Origin: Juglans regia
Taxonomy: Eukaryota; Streptophyta; Magnoliopsida; Fagales; Juglandaceae
DNA: 64,000 nt
Reading direction: 5' to 3'
NCBI RefSeq assembly: GCF_001411555.2
Contig: NC_049903.1
Coordinates: forward strand, 14,055,234 to 14,119,233
This document shows, piece after piece, positions 23,101 to 32,292 of this stretch. The position numbers and the translations under genes are program-made. Every line of letters begins with the position of its first letter. Within the stretch, counting starts at the first letter, position 1. The notes under the pieces are model-generated. The model was not told where the DNA came from. It did no database searches and saw nothing but the letters and a program-made list of their open reading frames with translations.

Positions 23101-26100
23101 ACACATTGGGCCGAGATGGCCCACCCATCTTTCTCCATACATTCATGCCCTTTCCCCTTTTAACTCTCTGTTGGGCCCCTTTATGAGCTTTACTCGGCCC
23201 ACTACCCATGACCTACATCTTGGCTTTTAAATCAAACGTAGGATCAGTTTCCTTAAATGAGCCGACAAAAGCCACTATCGCAGCCATGTCTCTCTGCAAG
23301 GAACGCAACTGCCCCTACATTTCCAACAACTTCCTTCGCAGCTCCCACGTTTCTTGACAAGCCACAGAGCCCCTGCCATGGGGTTGGCTTGAAGCACCAT
23401 CACGACGCCTTTGCCCCTGGCCCCTATCAGAGGCTTTCGCACCACCCACACTCACCCTTACAACTTTTGATATCGACGAGGAGAGGACCTCTTTATACAA
23501 CCGCGCAAGGTGCCTCAGAACCCCCCTTCCATTGCCTGGTTAACCTCCACCATACAAACCCGCCACTTTCGTACCCTTTTTCCCTTGTTCTAATAGCACC
23601 TCCCTCATCTTCCTCCAACCCCAACCATTTTCTCTTTCTGGAATACATAAAACATTCCTCCTCCCCCCTGGTTATACTCTGAAATTTCAAGATATCTCCC
23701 TCTTCTATTTGCACATCGTTGAGCAATAATACTACAGATCGCGTTGCCAAATACACCTCCTTCTTCCCCATGCTTAGACTCTCCTCTAACACCTTCCCAA
23801 GCCACTGAGTTGAAGAATGCCCCAGCATCACTGTATGCTCTGTTTTCCAGCTTCTCTCGGTGACTCTGAAACCACCACCACCAAGTTTTGACAAAATAAA
23901 GCATTTGGATTCAATCACCACTTCTATAGAACGGCCCATCATAACCATTACAACTTCAAAAAGCAATCAACGTAATATTGACGTTGAAAAAATGTTATAG
24001 GAAACAAACAAGAAGAAAAAGTGTGCATGTGTACGGAGAGAAAAGAGAATACAAGATGAATAGGGATGAAAATCCCCCCAAGGAATGTTAAAAGGGTTTT
24101 CCAGAGCATGGAGATAATTTATGGAAGATCTTCATGAAGAAAACTCATACCTAATAATAGAATCTGACCAAGAAGTTAAGCACCTGCACATGAACTGTCC
24201 AAATTAGGACCATAAACACCCACAAAAGCCCATTCGAATCCATCATCCACATTCTTAAAATGGCAAGCCACCACATATTTTTTTGTGGAGCATATAAATT
24301 TTAAGGGACACCACAAATTGCAGCAGTATAGAGATGGTTTCTATATATTTTCTGGTGTATTTGGAGAGAATGGAATGATAGACTTTTTGAGGATCATGAA
24401 CGTTTCTCGGAGGATTTTAGGAGATTTTTTTTGGAAGACTTTATTTATGTGGGTCATTGCTCTAAAGTTAAATGGTCTCAGCTTCCATAACTTTCTTGTA
24501 ACCGTTTCTAGTTCTTAATTTGGTGTACTCATATGTATACCTCCGGTGTACTTAGGTTATGCCTATCTTTATCAATACAACTACTTATTACTTATAAAAA
24601 AAAAAATAGTTTGATTAATAATCTTCAATTTGGTTTCCTGAAAGCAAATTACATCAGCCCTCCACTTGTGGATCAAATAACTCGACACCAAAGTACCTCG
24701 AGAAGAGTCGCCTGATGCTATAGACCCATTCTGTGTTGACGACACAGCCATTGGAGCCGTCATTAGTTTGGGCTGAGCCACCACGCTTATTGGGCTCTTG
24801 GGTCTCAGAAGCCCTTGTTGAAGCTTAGCCTGTCATTTCACAGGCCTATTAATGTGGCCTTTGTCCAGCCCATATCCCACCATCTTTAGAAGCCTTAAGC
24901 CCAAAAGACTCCCCCGTCGCCTCCTTAGACTCCTTAAGACCTACAGATTCACAGCCCAAGCCTATTAACAAACCCAGGCCCCATCTACTTTCTTCAACAA
25001 AGCTTCGAACCTCTCCTTCCAGCCAATAAGCTTCGCCTGAATATGCCATAGCAACCCCTCCACTTCTCCAAACCTCTGCATCATCTCGAAAGGCCAGCCA
25101 TTGGCACCACCATCTTTACGGTTACGCCGGGACTCACCTTTCAAACAGTCCTTACTATTTCTTCCTTCCAGCACAAGATCATCCTTCCTACAATCTCCAT
25201 TGCCACTCTTATGACGTGAACCAGTCGCCGGCTTCATCAACACCAACAAATACGAAATTTTACAAGGAGAACTAGCACCTCTACTAGACTTGCCCACGAT
25301 CACCTCTTTCCCTCTATAGTCCTGTGGAGCTCCACCACTATTAGTCACAGCTCTGTTCTCTAGAGCTGAAACAGAGGGTTGAAAACCTACGATATCTCTC
25401 ATTTTCCTCACAAAACCAGCCCATCCACTCCCTTTCCAACCTTCTGGGATCACAATAATGCCCTTCCCGGTTCTGGTACCATACTCAACCAACTTCACAA
25501 AACTTCCATACGAGTTGTGGCATCTTTGAACCAAGAAAACTCTATAGCCATCCCATCTAGTCTGATATGATCCCAAGTTACCAAGAGACCTCAAACACTC
25601 CACCACCATAGCCATCCAGTTCACCATCCCTCTACCAAGATAAAGAGACTTTGTCGTCTTCCTACTCTTCTCAGAAATACAGAAAAGATTGACCCCTTTC
25701 CTGAGAAAAACAAACAGCTTTGCTTCTACCTGTAGTCTACGCTCCATCTTCCACTTATAAAAAGAAAAGAAATAGCTCCAAGCCCCGATAAAAAGATATT
25801 AACTTGAAATAAGGAAAAACAAACAGAAAGAAACTGGTAAGATTAAGGATTATTCCTGGCGAGAAGATGAAGAGACATGAGAGAAGAGAAAGAAAGTCAA
25901 AACATACAATCAACAACAGATATATGCTTTCCTTCTGACTTATTAAAAGGTTCGTGTAAAGAAGTGTATCTAGATGCCCATTTATTCAAATCGCGTTGGG
26001 ATCAATATAACTTGACAGTAACATTTCCAAAGTTCCATTCCATACATTTTGGCCAACACTTTCTTACCAATACCATGTTCCAAAGGTCTGTATTGAAAAA

Positions 26101-29100
26101 CCTTCCTTTGAGTTTATGAGATTGAAATGTGAAGTGATCTTTTTTTTTTGCTTGTCATTTAAATTGTCTTTTTCTTTTTCTAGGCTTGTTTTTCTGGAGA
26201 AAACTTCTCATTCTTGTATATTTTTGTTTTGATCGGTAAACAAAATTGTATTGATCATAAGAACATTCTCATATATTGATTGTTAGTATTTATTATCTTA
26301 GGTTTCAGAATCTTACCTGAGCCTTTTATTTTCTTGTCAATTATCTGTGCTATAAGAATCCCTAGGGGTTGGCTCAAGTGGTAAAGGCCTTGGGCTTGGG
26401 GGTATGCTCCCCCTAGGTCTAAGGTTCAAATCCCCTTGAGTGCAAACAATCTCTAGAGGCCATTAGACTGGGTGATTTTTCCTTTGAATTACCAGGTGCA
26501 CTTGCGGGAAACTCCTTGCCGAGGGCCTCTGCACCTCCGGGATTAGTCAAGATGTTGTTCCTGGACATCCGGTGCCAATAAAAAAAAATTATCTGCTATA
26601 AGAATCAAGTGGAAACCCTTAGTCACGCCTTTTTCCATGATAAAATGATTAATAAGCCTCTCGAAGGGCTTTCATGGTTCTTCATTGTTGTTTGCTTATT
26701 GTTGATATCAGTATCTCTCATTGCTTGTACCAAAAGTGCTAAGTTTCACTCGCTTTATATATTAGCTATTATTTAATATCCTTGAGCATTCCAAGTTTTG
26801 GATTTATTACTGAATTGTATGGACACTGTTAATAAATTGAAAAATCGTTAGAAATTGCAACAAATGATCTATATAAGCTAAACATGAAAATTTAAGCAAC
26901 TAAGGATTCAACAAGGAATGAGACAAAACATGAACTGTATGGTAAGTAAATATCAAGTATTCACTACTGAGGAGATACTAATGCCCCACTCATTCAAGAG
27001 GCAAAAGGGTTTGAAGTTGCCGAGAGAATTGCTTTTTTTAATGAATAAATGAAACTTTTATCAATAGAAGCTATAAGGGTGCTGCCCAAATGCAAAGGAA
27101 GTACACACGAGATCCACCTGAACAGGACAAAAAGCGCAAGAAAGTCCTTAAAACTAGAAATAGAACCAAAATGAGTAGCATCCAAAGAGAAAGGGAATTA
27201 GGGAAGAAAGCCCTGAGATCCTCCATCCACTCACAATACTCAAAACTCCATAATTTCTTTGCCTCCAAATACACCACATCAAATCAGAGGGAATTGTTTT
27301 TCAATAATGTTTCACGATGAATTGAAGCCCCGTTGAGGCATGACCTAATTTAGTGCAACCAAGCTAAAAGTAGAATTCCATAAAGCGCTAGTTACCTCAC
27401 AATGATGCAAAAGGTTATCAACCATCATTTGATTACTTAATTTGAGTTGTATGTAAACTTCATATACTGCGAAACAATTTACAATCTGCTGTATCATACC
27501 TCTTTTATAGCCCTTTTTGTGAATAAATGCTAATGAATCCACTGCTATTTATAATCATCTTTCAGTCTTTGATTACTTGAACCTTTTGCATCTTTCCACA
27601 CATTCAGGCCTGATATAAGGGTGACAAGATTGATCCAACGAATGGGAGCACAACCACACCCAAAACAGAAGCGCATCTTATGTATGAATAAGGTGGATTT
27701 AGTTGAGAAAAAGAAAGATCTGTTAAAGGCAGCCGAACAATTTAAAGATCTTCCTGGATTTGAAAGGTAAGTTTTCTTGCAGGGAATAAAAGAATGTTAG
27801 GTTGTGACCTTTCTGAAAACTTTGCAGTGTTTCGGATCACTTCTGATTGCATATAATTTAATTTAATTTTGTAGGTATTTCATGATTTCAGGACTTAAGG
27901 GCCATGGAGTGAAGGGTCTAACCCAATATTTGATGGAGCAGGCATGTAGTTGTACTACCATTTCATTTTATATTCCTAATTGTATTTGAACTTCTGTTAA
28001 TAAGAGATTTCTGGAATTTACGTTATTACAGTATGTAGTTTAGAATGTCATCTGATTATCAGCCTAAACATTGCAGACCAGCTTTTTGGTCTGCTGTTGT
28101 CTCTTGTGTGGACTATAGTTATGGGGTCTCTTATAACTTCTGATTGTCAGAAGAAATTTTTTTCTGATTTGTTTTATTTGGTATATTTGTATATATACTT
28201 ATAATTCACATCATGCCTTTGCACCTTTACTTCTTTCTTGGAAGAATTAATATTCTATGAAGAATTATGTTCCAGTCGGTTTAAATCCAACTTTAACAGG
28301 GATACTCATATAGCTTGTGGTTTATTTGTTTTTTTATGTCAATAACCGTAGACATATTTGGATTGTTTACTCATTTTGAATTATACTATCCACAGAACAT
28401 TTCATGAACTTTCAGCTTGTGGGATTACCTCCTGCAATTAATAAGTTCATCTTTATATTTTTGAATATTCATAGGGCTTTAAATGCAGTTCCCTAGTGCA
28501 ATGTTTGCTCATGAAAATAAACACAGAGAGAGAGAGAGATCTTACTGACCTGTTTTGCATGCAATAACCCGTCCATTCACAATGGCTCCTCTTGATCCCT
28601 GAAATCAAAATTCTTACATGACAGGAAAGGTATAGGTGATACACAGTGAATGGATTGTGAAAGAAACCTGATGAAATTGGCATTGCTCTTTCTATTCATT
28701 ATTCACTCAATCTAGTTGTTCTCCTAACTCTGACTTTTCAGTGGCTTTTAATCCTTAGGCAGTTAAAAGGCCCTGGGATGAAGATCCTTTTGCTATGAGT
28801 GAAGAAGTTATGAAGAACATATCATTAGAAGTTGTCCGTGAAAGGCTATTGGACCATGTTCATCAGGTAGACCTGGGATTTTCTCATATTTCTACTTTAA
28901 GGCCATGGCATTCATCTGCCAATAGGACCATCTGGGTATTTCAGGAATTAGCTTAGATAATGACACTATGTATTCTGCTCCTTTTAGGAAATACCATATA
29001 ATATTGAACACCGTTTAATGGACTGGAAGGAATTAAGGGATGGTTCTCTAAGGATTGAGCAGCACTTAATCACCCACAAGCCAAGCCAGCGCAAGATTCT

Positions 29101-29944
29101 TGTGGGGAAAAAGGGCTCCAAAATAGGGTAATCTGCTAAATTCCTTTCTTTAAGATTATTGATCTTTTTGTAGTTTCTCATTGTAGTGACTAGTATTTTA
29201 ATATTTTTTTAATCGTAGCTCTCTTGTTTGATCATCTATTCATATTAGAACAGATCCTGTTGTCGTGTTGGAATGAAATAGAACTGGAGTTATGAAGTTT
29301 GTGCATTACCAATCTGTTATCTGCTAGGAGGCGTTTAAATTCATGATCTTAGCATTTGAACTTTGCCTAGTTATCAAAGGGACTTAATTTGACCATATCT
29401 TTGAAAATCATCTGAAGCTCATAAGTTTGTGAGGGTGATTTTATTGAGGAATTTATAAAATGATTTCGACGAGATATAGTAGCAGGCCACTTGAAACTGA
29501 ACCTGTCTAGTCTAATTACCTTCTCATCAGGATCCCCCAACCACAAGCTGCCAACAAGGAAAAAGAATGCCGGGGGAAGACAATCTCCTGTGCGACTTGG
29601 AGAGTTTTATTATGAGATTTTTTCTGGATTCAGCAATTTTCTTTAACCCCGAACTAAAAGTTTGATCTACCATGGTTTGTATTGGTTCCCAGATATATGC
29701 TCTTAGGTTCTTGTATGAAGACCCTGTGTGCAGTGTGTACTCTCTTTTGCTTGAGAGTTTTATTTCTCTTTCTGCGCGATCAATAGACAGCATCTGTTTT
29801 AGATCTTTATTAATTTTACACAATCCTAATTATAAACTCATGCTTTCTTACGTGAACAGGAGAATAGGCATTGAAGCTAATGAAGAGCTAAGGTCCATCT
29901 TCAAGAGAGAAGTACATCTCATCCTCCAGGTTAGACTTAAATGA
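8132..29944 (+). CDS. ERG: GTP-binding protein ERG (ERA-like GTPase, mitochondrial), eight exons
   Basis: Coding exons are 8132-8638, 11686-11775, 13130-13275, 27608-27766, 27875-27941, 28759-28866, 28988-29127 and 29860-29944. Together they give 434 in-frame codons including TGA. The N-terminus ([17 protein letters not shown]) is basic and Asp/Glu-free, like a mitochondrial presequence, followed by an acidic linker. The GTPase domain shows G1 GAPNAGKS (residues 156-163), a T-rich G2, G3 DTPG (203-206), G4 NKVD (275-278) and G5 SGLKG. The KH RNA-binding domain follows, with GKKG at 399-402 and the end HLILQVRLK. Bacterial Era binds the 3' end of 16S rRNA during small-subunit assembly; plant ERG is organellar and required for seed development. 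The start is the first ATG, with a TATATA-like box about 80 bp upstream near 8048. Intron 3 is 14.3 kb because of transposons, and intron 5 has a GC donor. All splice junctions keep frame, so the gene looks functional. Confidence 0.95.
9024..9100 (-). mobile_element. SINE fragment (degraded)
   Basis: On the minus strand this resembles the 3' half of the SINE at 3775. GACTAATCCCGGGGGTGCA near 9032-9050 is the complement of the SINE's TGCACCCCCGGGATTAGTC. No polymerase III boxes or duplications remain. It lies in ERG intron 1. Confidence 0.65.
9262..10208 (+). mobile_element. LINE 3' fragment in ERG intron 1
   Basis: A degenerate plus-strand copy of the L1 3' region. It begins with a version of the LLGKW segment, continues through AGGACAAGTGGTGTTCAAACG (compare WCSNEV of the first LINE) and a zinc-binding remnant (CYMC near 9905). 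It ends in the family's usual tail, with ACTTGGGCTATGCC then a short A run near 10200. Many stops are present. Confidence 0.75.
10209..11685. other. ERG intron 1, right part
   Basis: AT-rich intron. A short stretch near 11195-11230 (TGGAATGATCTATGGTGTGG) may be a worn LINE remnant. ATT and GTT microsatellite-like runs occur near 11395-11425 and 11535-11565. Nothing else is recognisable. Confidence 0.4.
12060..12560 (-). mobile_element. Decayed retroelement fragment with zinc-binding RVT remnant (minus strand)
   Basis: Read on the minus strand this gives a broken frame with a CDCC...ESLDHAL pattern near 12300-12345, followed by [14 protein letters not shown]. The spacing of Cys, His and the ESLDH motif resembles the zinc-binding domain at the end of plant LINE reverse transcriptases. 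It differs from the other LINEs here, so it is probably another subfamily. It lies in ERG intron 2. Confidence 0.5.
12909..13005 (+). mobile_element. Short MITE of the GAGATGAG family, copy 2
   Basis: The left end is CCTGTTTGGATAGTGAGATG and the right end is TATCCAAACG, an inverted repeat of GTTTGGATA. It is a short internal-deletion form of the family, lying in ERG intron 2 about 125 bp upstream of exon 3. Confidence 0.75.
14292..14520. repeat. Tandem triplication, 79/71/79 bp units, inside LINE A
   Basis: Three head-to-tail units start at 14292, 14371 and 14442. Each begins ATGCCACCTTA or a one-base variant and contains TAGATCTCCAAATGCATTTC. The middle unit lacks 8 bp. The units replace part of the connection region of LINE A and break its frame, since 79 is not a multiple of three. 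Confidence 0.9.
16068..16130 (+). mobile_element. Tiny A-tailed retroposed insert, about 63 bp
   Basis: A short sequence ending in an A run, flanked by AATAATGCCCTCAC (16054-16067) and AATAATGCCCTGAC (16131-16144), a 14-bp duplication with one mismatch. The duplication plus A tail point to LINE-mediated insertion of a severely 5'-truncated RNA. I do not recognise the source RNA. Confidence 0.65.
16574..19022 (-). pseudogene. LINE B ORF2 reverse transcriptase and zinc-binding region
   Basis: Four adjoining minus-strand frames make up most of ORF2. 19022-18666 is the linker with [14 protein letters not shown]. 18666-18223 is the RT fingers and palm, with [15 protein letters not shown]. The next segment carries [11 protein letters not shown] (near 18160-18125), the intact catalytic FADD box. 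18110-17595 is the thumb, with YLGLPLG and [19 protein letters not shown]. 17592-16672 is the connection and zinc-binding domain. The product would be the L1 reverse transcriptase, which copies its own RNA at a nicked target. Frame breaks lie near 18670, 18220-18110 and 17593, so it is a pseudogene, though key residues survive. Confidence 0.88.
19466..19831 (-). pseudogene. LINE B APE-type endonuclease, C-terminal part
   Basis: The minus-strand frame contains [23 protein letters not shown] and [16 protein letters not shown], the order of blocks found at the end of plant L1 apurinic-type endonucleases. The SDH motif is the catalytic Asp-His pair. The N-terminal VCLQETKL block lies near 20105-20082 but is separated by stops. 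The enzyme nicks the target DNA to prime reverse transcription. Confidence 0.85.
20329..21582 (-). mobile_element. Solo LTR (gypsy-like) inserted in LINE B
   Basis: On the minus strand the sequence begins TGTAACACCCCATATTTTAG at 21582, a start common in plant Ty3-type LTRs. If it ends at 20329 (GGATTTTCA on the minus strand), it is 1254 bp and flanked by a perfect 5-bp duplication, TCATA, at 20324-20328 and 21583-21587. However, 20110-20323 also looks LTR-like (CGACCCCGAGCCGAGATGG), so the LTR may run to about 20110, where LINE B resumes at VCLQETKL. No gag or pol lies beside it, so it is a recombined solo LTR either way. The left boundary is uncertain. Confidence 0.7.
21588..22018 (-). pseudogene. 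LINE B ORF1, C-terminal segment
   Basis: The minus-strand frame is rich in Ser and acidic residues and ends [18 protein letters not shown] followed by CDGYD. This resembles the C-terminus of plant L1 gag-like ORF1 proteins (SDWV...KVKEIQH..G..C.G). The frame stops where the LTR begins. ORF1 products bind the element RNA. Confidence 0.7.
22019..22896. mobile_element. hAT-like non-autonomous DNA transposon, 878 bp, in LINE B ORF1
   Basis: The left end is CAGGGGTG and the right end CACCCCTA, inverted at 7 of 8 positions and followed on both sides by GC-rich CCCGCCCC blocks. The flanks are GTGCCCGC (22011-22018) and GTGCCCAC (22897-22904), an 8-bp duplication with one mismatch. An 8-bp duplication and CAGGGGTG ends are hallmarks of the hAT superfamily. 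No transposase is present. The middle (about 22115-22690) has ordinary composition, with a CT-rich leader-like stretch and a short frame beginning ATGAAGAAGAAAGAC near 22308, so it may hold captured host sequence. Confidence 0.8.
22905..23966 (-). pseudogene. LINE B ORF1, N-terminal and central segments
   Basis: Minus-strand frames starting near 23966 contain [20 protein letters not shown], then a basic and Ser/Gly-rich middle, then [18 protein letters not shown] where the hAT-like element cuts in. This is the expected place of the gag-like ORF1 of a plant L1. At least two frameshifts are present (near 23500 and 23140). Confidence 0.65.
24206..24283 (-). mobile_element. LINE A, endonuclease segment right of LINE B
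   Basis: Minus strand reads [21 protein letters not shown], the L1 endonuclease block that directly precedes the segment at 16487-16340. The two halves join at the LINE B target-site duplication. A plus-strand LINE fragment interrupts it on the right. Confidence 0.85.
24284..24603 (+). mobile_element. LINE C, 5'-truncated 3' end inserted in LINE A
   Basis: A plus-strand L1 3' end of about 320 bp, with the family's tail TGTACTTAGGTTATGCC and an A run at 24596-24606. It interrupts the endonuclease of the minus-strand LINE A. About 150 bp of LINE A expected at this point is missing and I see no clean duplication, so insertion was probably accompanied by a deletion. Confidence 0.8.
24604..25928 (-). 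mobile_element. LINE A, 5' part (ORF1 and endonuclease start)
   Basis: On the minus strand, ORF1 begins at 25747 ([18 protein letters not shown]) and runs to 24965. The endonuclease start [18 protein letters not shown] follows near 24650-24605. ORF1 is unusually intact, 260 codons, basic in the middle and Trp-rich at its end. A possible terminal duplication is TTCCTTCTGA (25929-25938) against TTCCTTCCGA (13745-13754), with one mismatch, which would place LINE A at 13755-25928 including its inserts. Confidence 0.8.
25939..26339. other. ERG intron 3, unrecognised segment
   Basis: Ordinary AT-rich intron sequence between LINE A and the second SINE, with a T run near 26142-26151. I see no gene or element. 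Confidence 0.4.
26361..26587 (+). mobile_element. tRNA-derived SINE, full-length copy 2
   Basis: Same family as 3775-4008. The A box TGGCTCAAGTGG is at 26370-26381, the B box GGTTCAAATCC at 26423-26433, and an A tail is at 26578-26588. It is flanked by a roughly 20-bp duplication, ATTATCTG then CTATAAGAATC, at 26340-26360 and 26588-26606; the left copy carries two extra bases (GT). It lies in ERG intron 3 in the sense orientation. Confidence 0.93.
27022..27430 (-). mobile_element. LINE 3' fragment in ERG intron 3
   Basis: Minus-strand L1 end. A T-rich 3' tail at 27030-27063 follows the family's signature (CTTCCTTTGCATTTGGGC on the minus strand). A broken zinc-binding end is visible, [16 protein letters not shown] near 27420-27365, then MWCIWK-like residues. 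It is 5'-truncated and full of stops. Confidence 0.75.
27942..27949 (+). promoter_or_regulatory. Non-canonical GC splice donor of ERG intron 5
   Basis: Exon 5 ends in GAGCAG and the intron begins GCATGTAG. The acceptor is CCTTAG before 28759. Only a GC-AG intron keeps the reading frame (QYLMEQ joined to AVKRPW). The rest of the donor matches the consensus well, as is usual for GC donors. Confidence 0.85.
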
Positions 29945-31290
29945 TGCGTTAGCACGTTGTATCAAATATCAAGAATCCTACCCTCCTTGCACACCGACTT
30001 GAAGTGTATATAAAAGAGGCCGGTTTACTGCACTTGTACCTTGATCTTCCTTGATACTTTACCTCTCAAAGGCAATCTGGAGCCGAGCTTCAAAGTGGCA
30101 AGTAATTCAGAAGATCAATCTGGTATGAAAAGACAGGTAGGTGGGTCCGCAAGACTCCATCTTTTCCAGAAGAATTCCCACCACCATTCTGCTTACAAGT
30201 TGTTAATTAATCACATAAAGTTTTGAGAATATGTATTGTCCACTCTTTTGATAAGAGTTCTCTCTGTTCTTTTCTTAATCTATATACCAATGATGGTAAG
30301 CTTAAAGAGGGTCCATTCATTTGCTATTGATCTGTTGTTGAAACCGACATATGAGTTGATGTTGTTCATGTAGACTAGGTGCCATGCATCCTAGACACTT
30401 GAAAAAAATATGAAATTACTCCGAACGAATTCTTAATAAGGGGTTGTAACAATTATAGATAGCTTACGATCTTTATTATTATTACTTCTGAAACAAGGAT
30501 GATTAGTCATTCAGATCCTTTGTAAGAGAAGTCCAATGGATCCTCTTCCAGAGTTCAAGGTGGCTCAAACTACAGCCTAATGCCAAAGTTCAGCTTTCTT
30601 TTATCGTGGTTGCGGGAGTGAACTTTCTCCTTCTCACTTCATGATAATATTTACAGTTCCATTTGTTGCTAGAAACCGAAAGCAGGAGGGAAAATGACCG
30701 ATGAACGGTGTTGATCACGTCTTTGCATATTTAATTATTTTTTTATACACTAAATGGTACTGATGTTTTAATTTTATTGACTATTATAAAACTCACGGTC
30801 AATGGTGATTTATTTACGCATCAACCTGTATTAATATTACTCATTTTAATTTTCATCATTTGATGATGTGATATTAGATTATTAAAAATTATTTATTATA
30901 TTTTATTTATAAACCTATTATCTAATGTCGACTTAGAAGTTCAAAAGAAAAAACACTGCCAAAAGAATGATAATGTCTTTGCTTTATTATATAAGGAAAA
31001 AAAATATTTATTTGCATGCTTTTAGTTTTAGACACCAATTATTCTGTTTGAGCAATGCTAGGAGCCCGTTTTGGGCTCTCCTATTTTTTGCTTCTTTGGT
31101 TTTTTTATTTTTTATTTAGACATAATGATTAAGAAAATATTGTTTAATAATATTATAAATTATTATTTTTTAAATATTTAAAATCATTAAAAAATGTGAA
31201 AAAAAAAAATCTAACATTTTTCATTCCGTTTACATAAAAACCTGTCATATCAAATGCAAAAGATATGCGTTTTAATTATTATTATTAATT
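29945..31290. other. ERG 3' flank and intergenic spacer
   Basis: The first few hundred bases after the ERG stop are probably 3' UTR. The rest is AT-rich spacer with no recognisable gene. TA-rich repeats increase beyond 30700. Confidence 0.4.
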
Positions 31291-32292
31291 GTTTTAAGAA
31301 TAAATATAGATAGAAGTTACTATTAAAAGTATATATTTTACATATATGATGTGACATCATCTAGACTATACATCTCTCCAAGTAAGTGTTAGAAACAATC
31401 AACTAGAAGCAATCACACAATAAGTTTAAAGTATGCACTATTATAGTAGTTTCTATTTAACATTACTCTTGTTCTAAATCCTACCCTAAGGATATACATA
31501 CACACAAGTACTTTTGTATAAGAGTTTGAACTCAAAAGTGCACCTGATGCATGCTGAAGTACTTGAACTTAGAGCATTGGCAATGGCTAGACCATTGCCA
31601 AGTCTAAAATTTGGCTAAAATTTTAATTTTTAGCTATAATATCAATTTTTGACTAGGTGAGTCTACATTAGATTAGCCATTATAAAGTTAAAATAATAAT
31701 ATAATATTATATTTTTTTACTTTTTTACTTTTTTTATTTTTTTATTTGTAAATACAATTTATATATTTCTTAGATCTTCATACTTTGTAGAAATAATATG
31801 TCTACTCTATCAATCACTATAAATAATGTGCATGCCATGCATGTTTTACCATTCAAAGAAAAATGGAATTGATGAAATAATTAAATATTATTTTCCATTA
31901 TGAATAGTAGCTAGCCATATTTGGAGAGGATTTAAGATTTACTATTCATCAAGTCTTAAGTTTTGGACCATTGGTTAGTCCAATGTGTAGGCTTTTTCTC
32001 ACATCTAGCTAAAGTTTGGACTTGCATTGGCATTTGGCTAGTCCATTGCCAATGCTCTAAGCAACTAAAAAAAAAACAAAAAGAGCTAATATAGTAGTGG
32101 TTTTGAAAAAGAGTAATGCTAGAGAGAAGCCACTATAAGTGCACATTTTGCACTCACTATATGGTTGCTTCTAGTTGATTGTTTCCAACACTCACTTGAG
32201 GAGATGTATGATCTACATGATGTCACATCATATGTACAAAATAAATGTTCTTAATAGTGACTTCTATCTATATTTATTCTTTAAAAAATAAT
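31291..32292. mobile_element. Foldback-like composite with inverted arms of about 180 bp
   Basis: The left arm (31291-31471) and right arm (32110-32292) are inverted copies. Both carry GAATAAATATAGATAGAAG, GATGTGACATCAT, AACAATCAACTAGAAGCAA and an end AGCATTACTCTT or a close variant. Between them sits a separate MITE (31572-32057). The arms may be two oppositely inserted MITEs of one family rather than a single foldback element. Confidence 0.7.
31572..32057. mobile_element. MITE with GAGCATTGGCAATGG terminal inverted repeats
   Basis: The left end is GAGCATTGGCAATGG and the right end CCATTGCCAATGCTC, a perfect 15-bp inverted repeat, flanked by TA on both sides (TTA before, TAA after). The interior is AT-rich and non-coding. 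A TA duplication suggests the Tc1/mariner group; a TTA/TAA reading would suggest Harbinger. It is nested inside the larger inverted-arm composite. Confidence 0.85.

Larger units (their letters stand above)
16501..24193 (-). mobile_element. LINE B, near full-length, inserted in LINE A and itself interrupted twice
   Basis: Minus-strand L1 bounded by ACTGTCCAAAATT (16488-16500) and ACTGTCCAAATT (24194-24205), a duplication of LINE A endonuclease sequence that differs by one A. The 3' end is the T run at 16501-16510. In minus-strand order it has: a leader (24193-23970); ORF1 (23966-22897 and 22018-21588); an APE endonuclease start (VCLQETKL, near 20105-20082); the rest of the endonuclease (19831-19466, ending [13 protein letters not shown]); reverse transcriptase (19022-17595); and the zinc-binding domain ([19 protein letters not shown] near 16950-16895). 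It is interrupted by an hAT-like element (22019-22896) and an LTR (about 20329-21582). Only a few frameshifts and stops break ORF2, so it is younger than LINE A. Confidence 0.92.
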
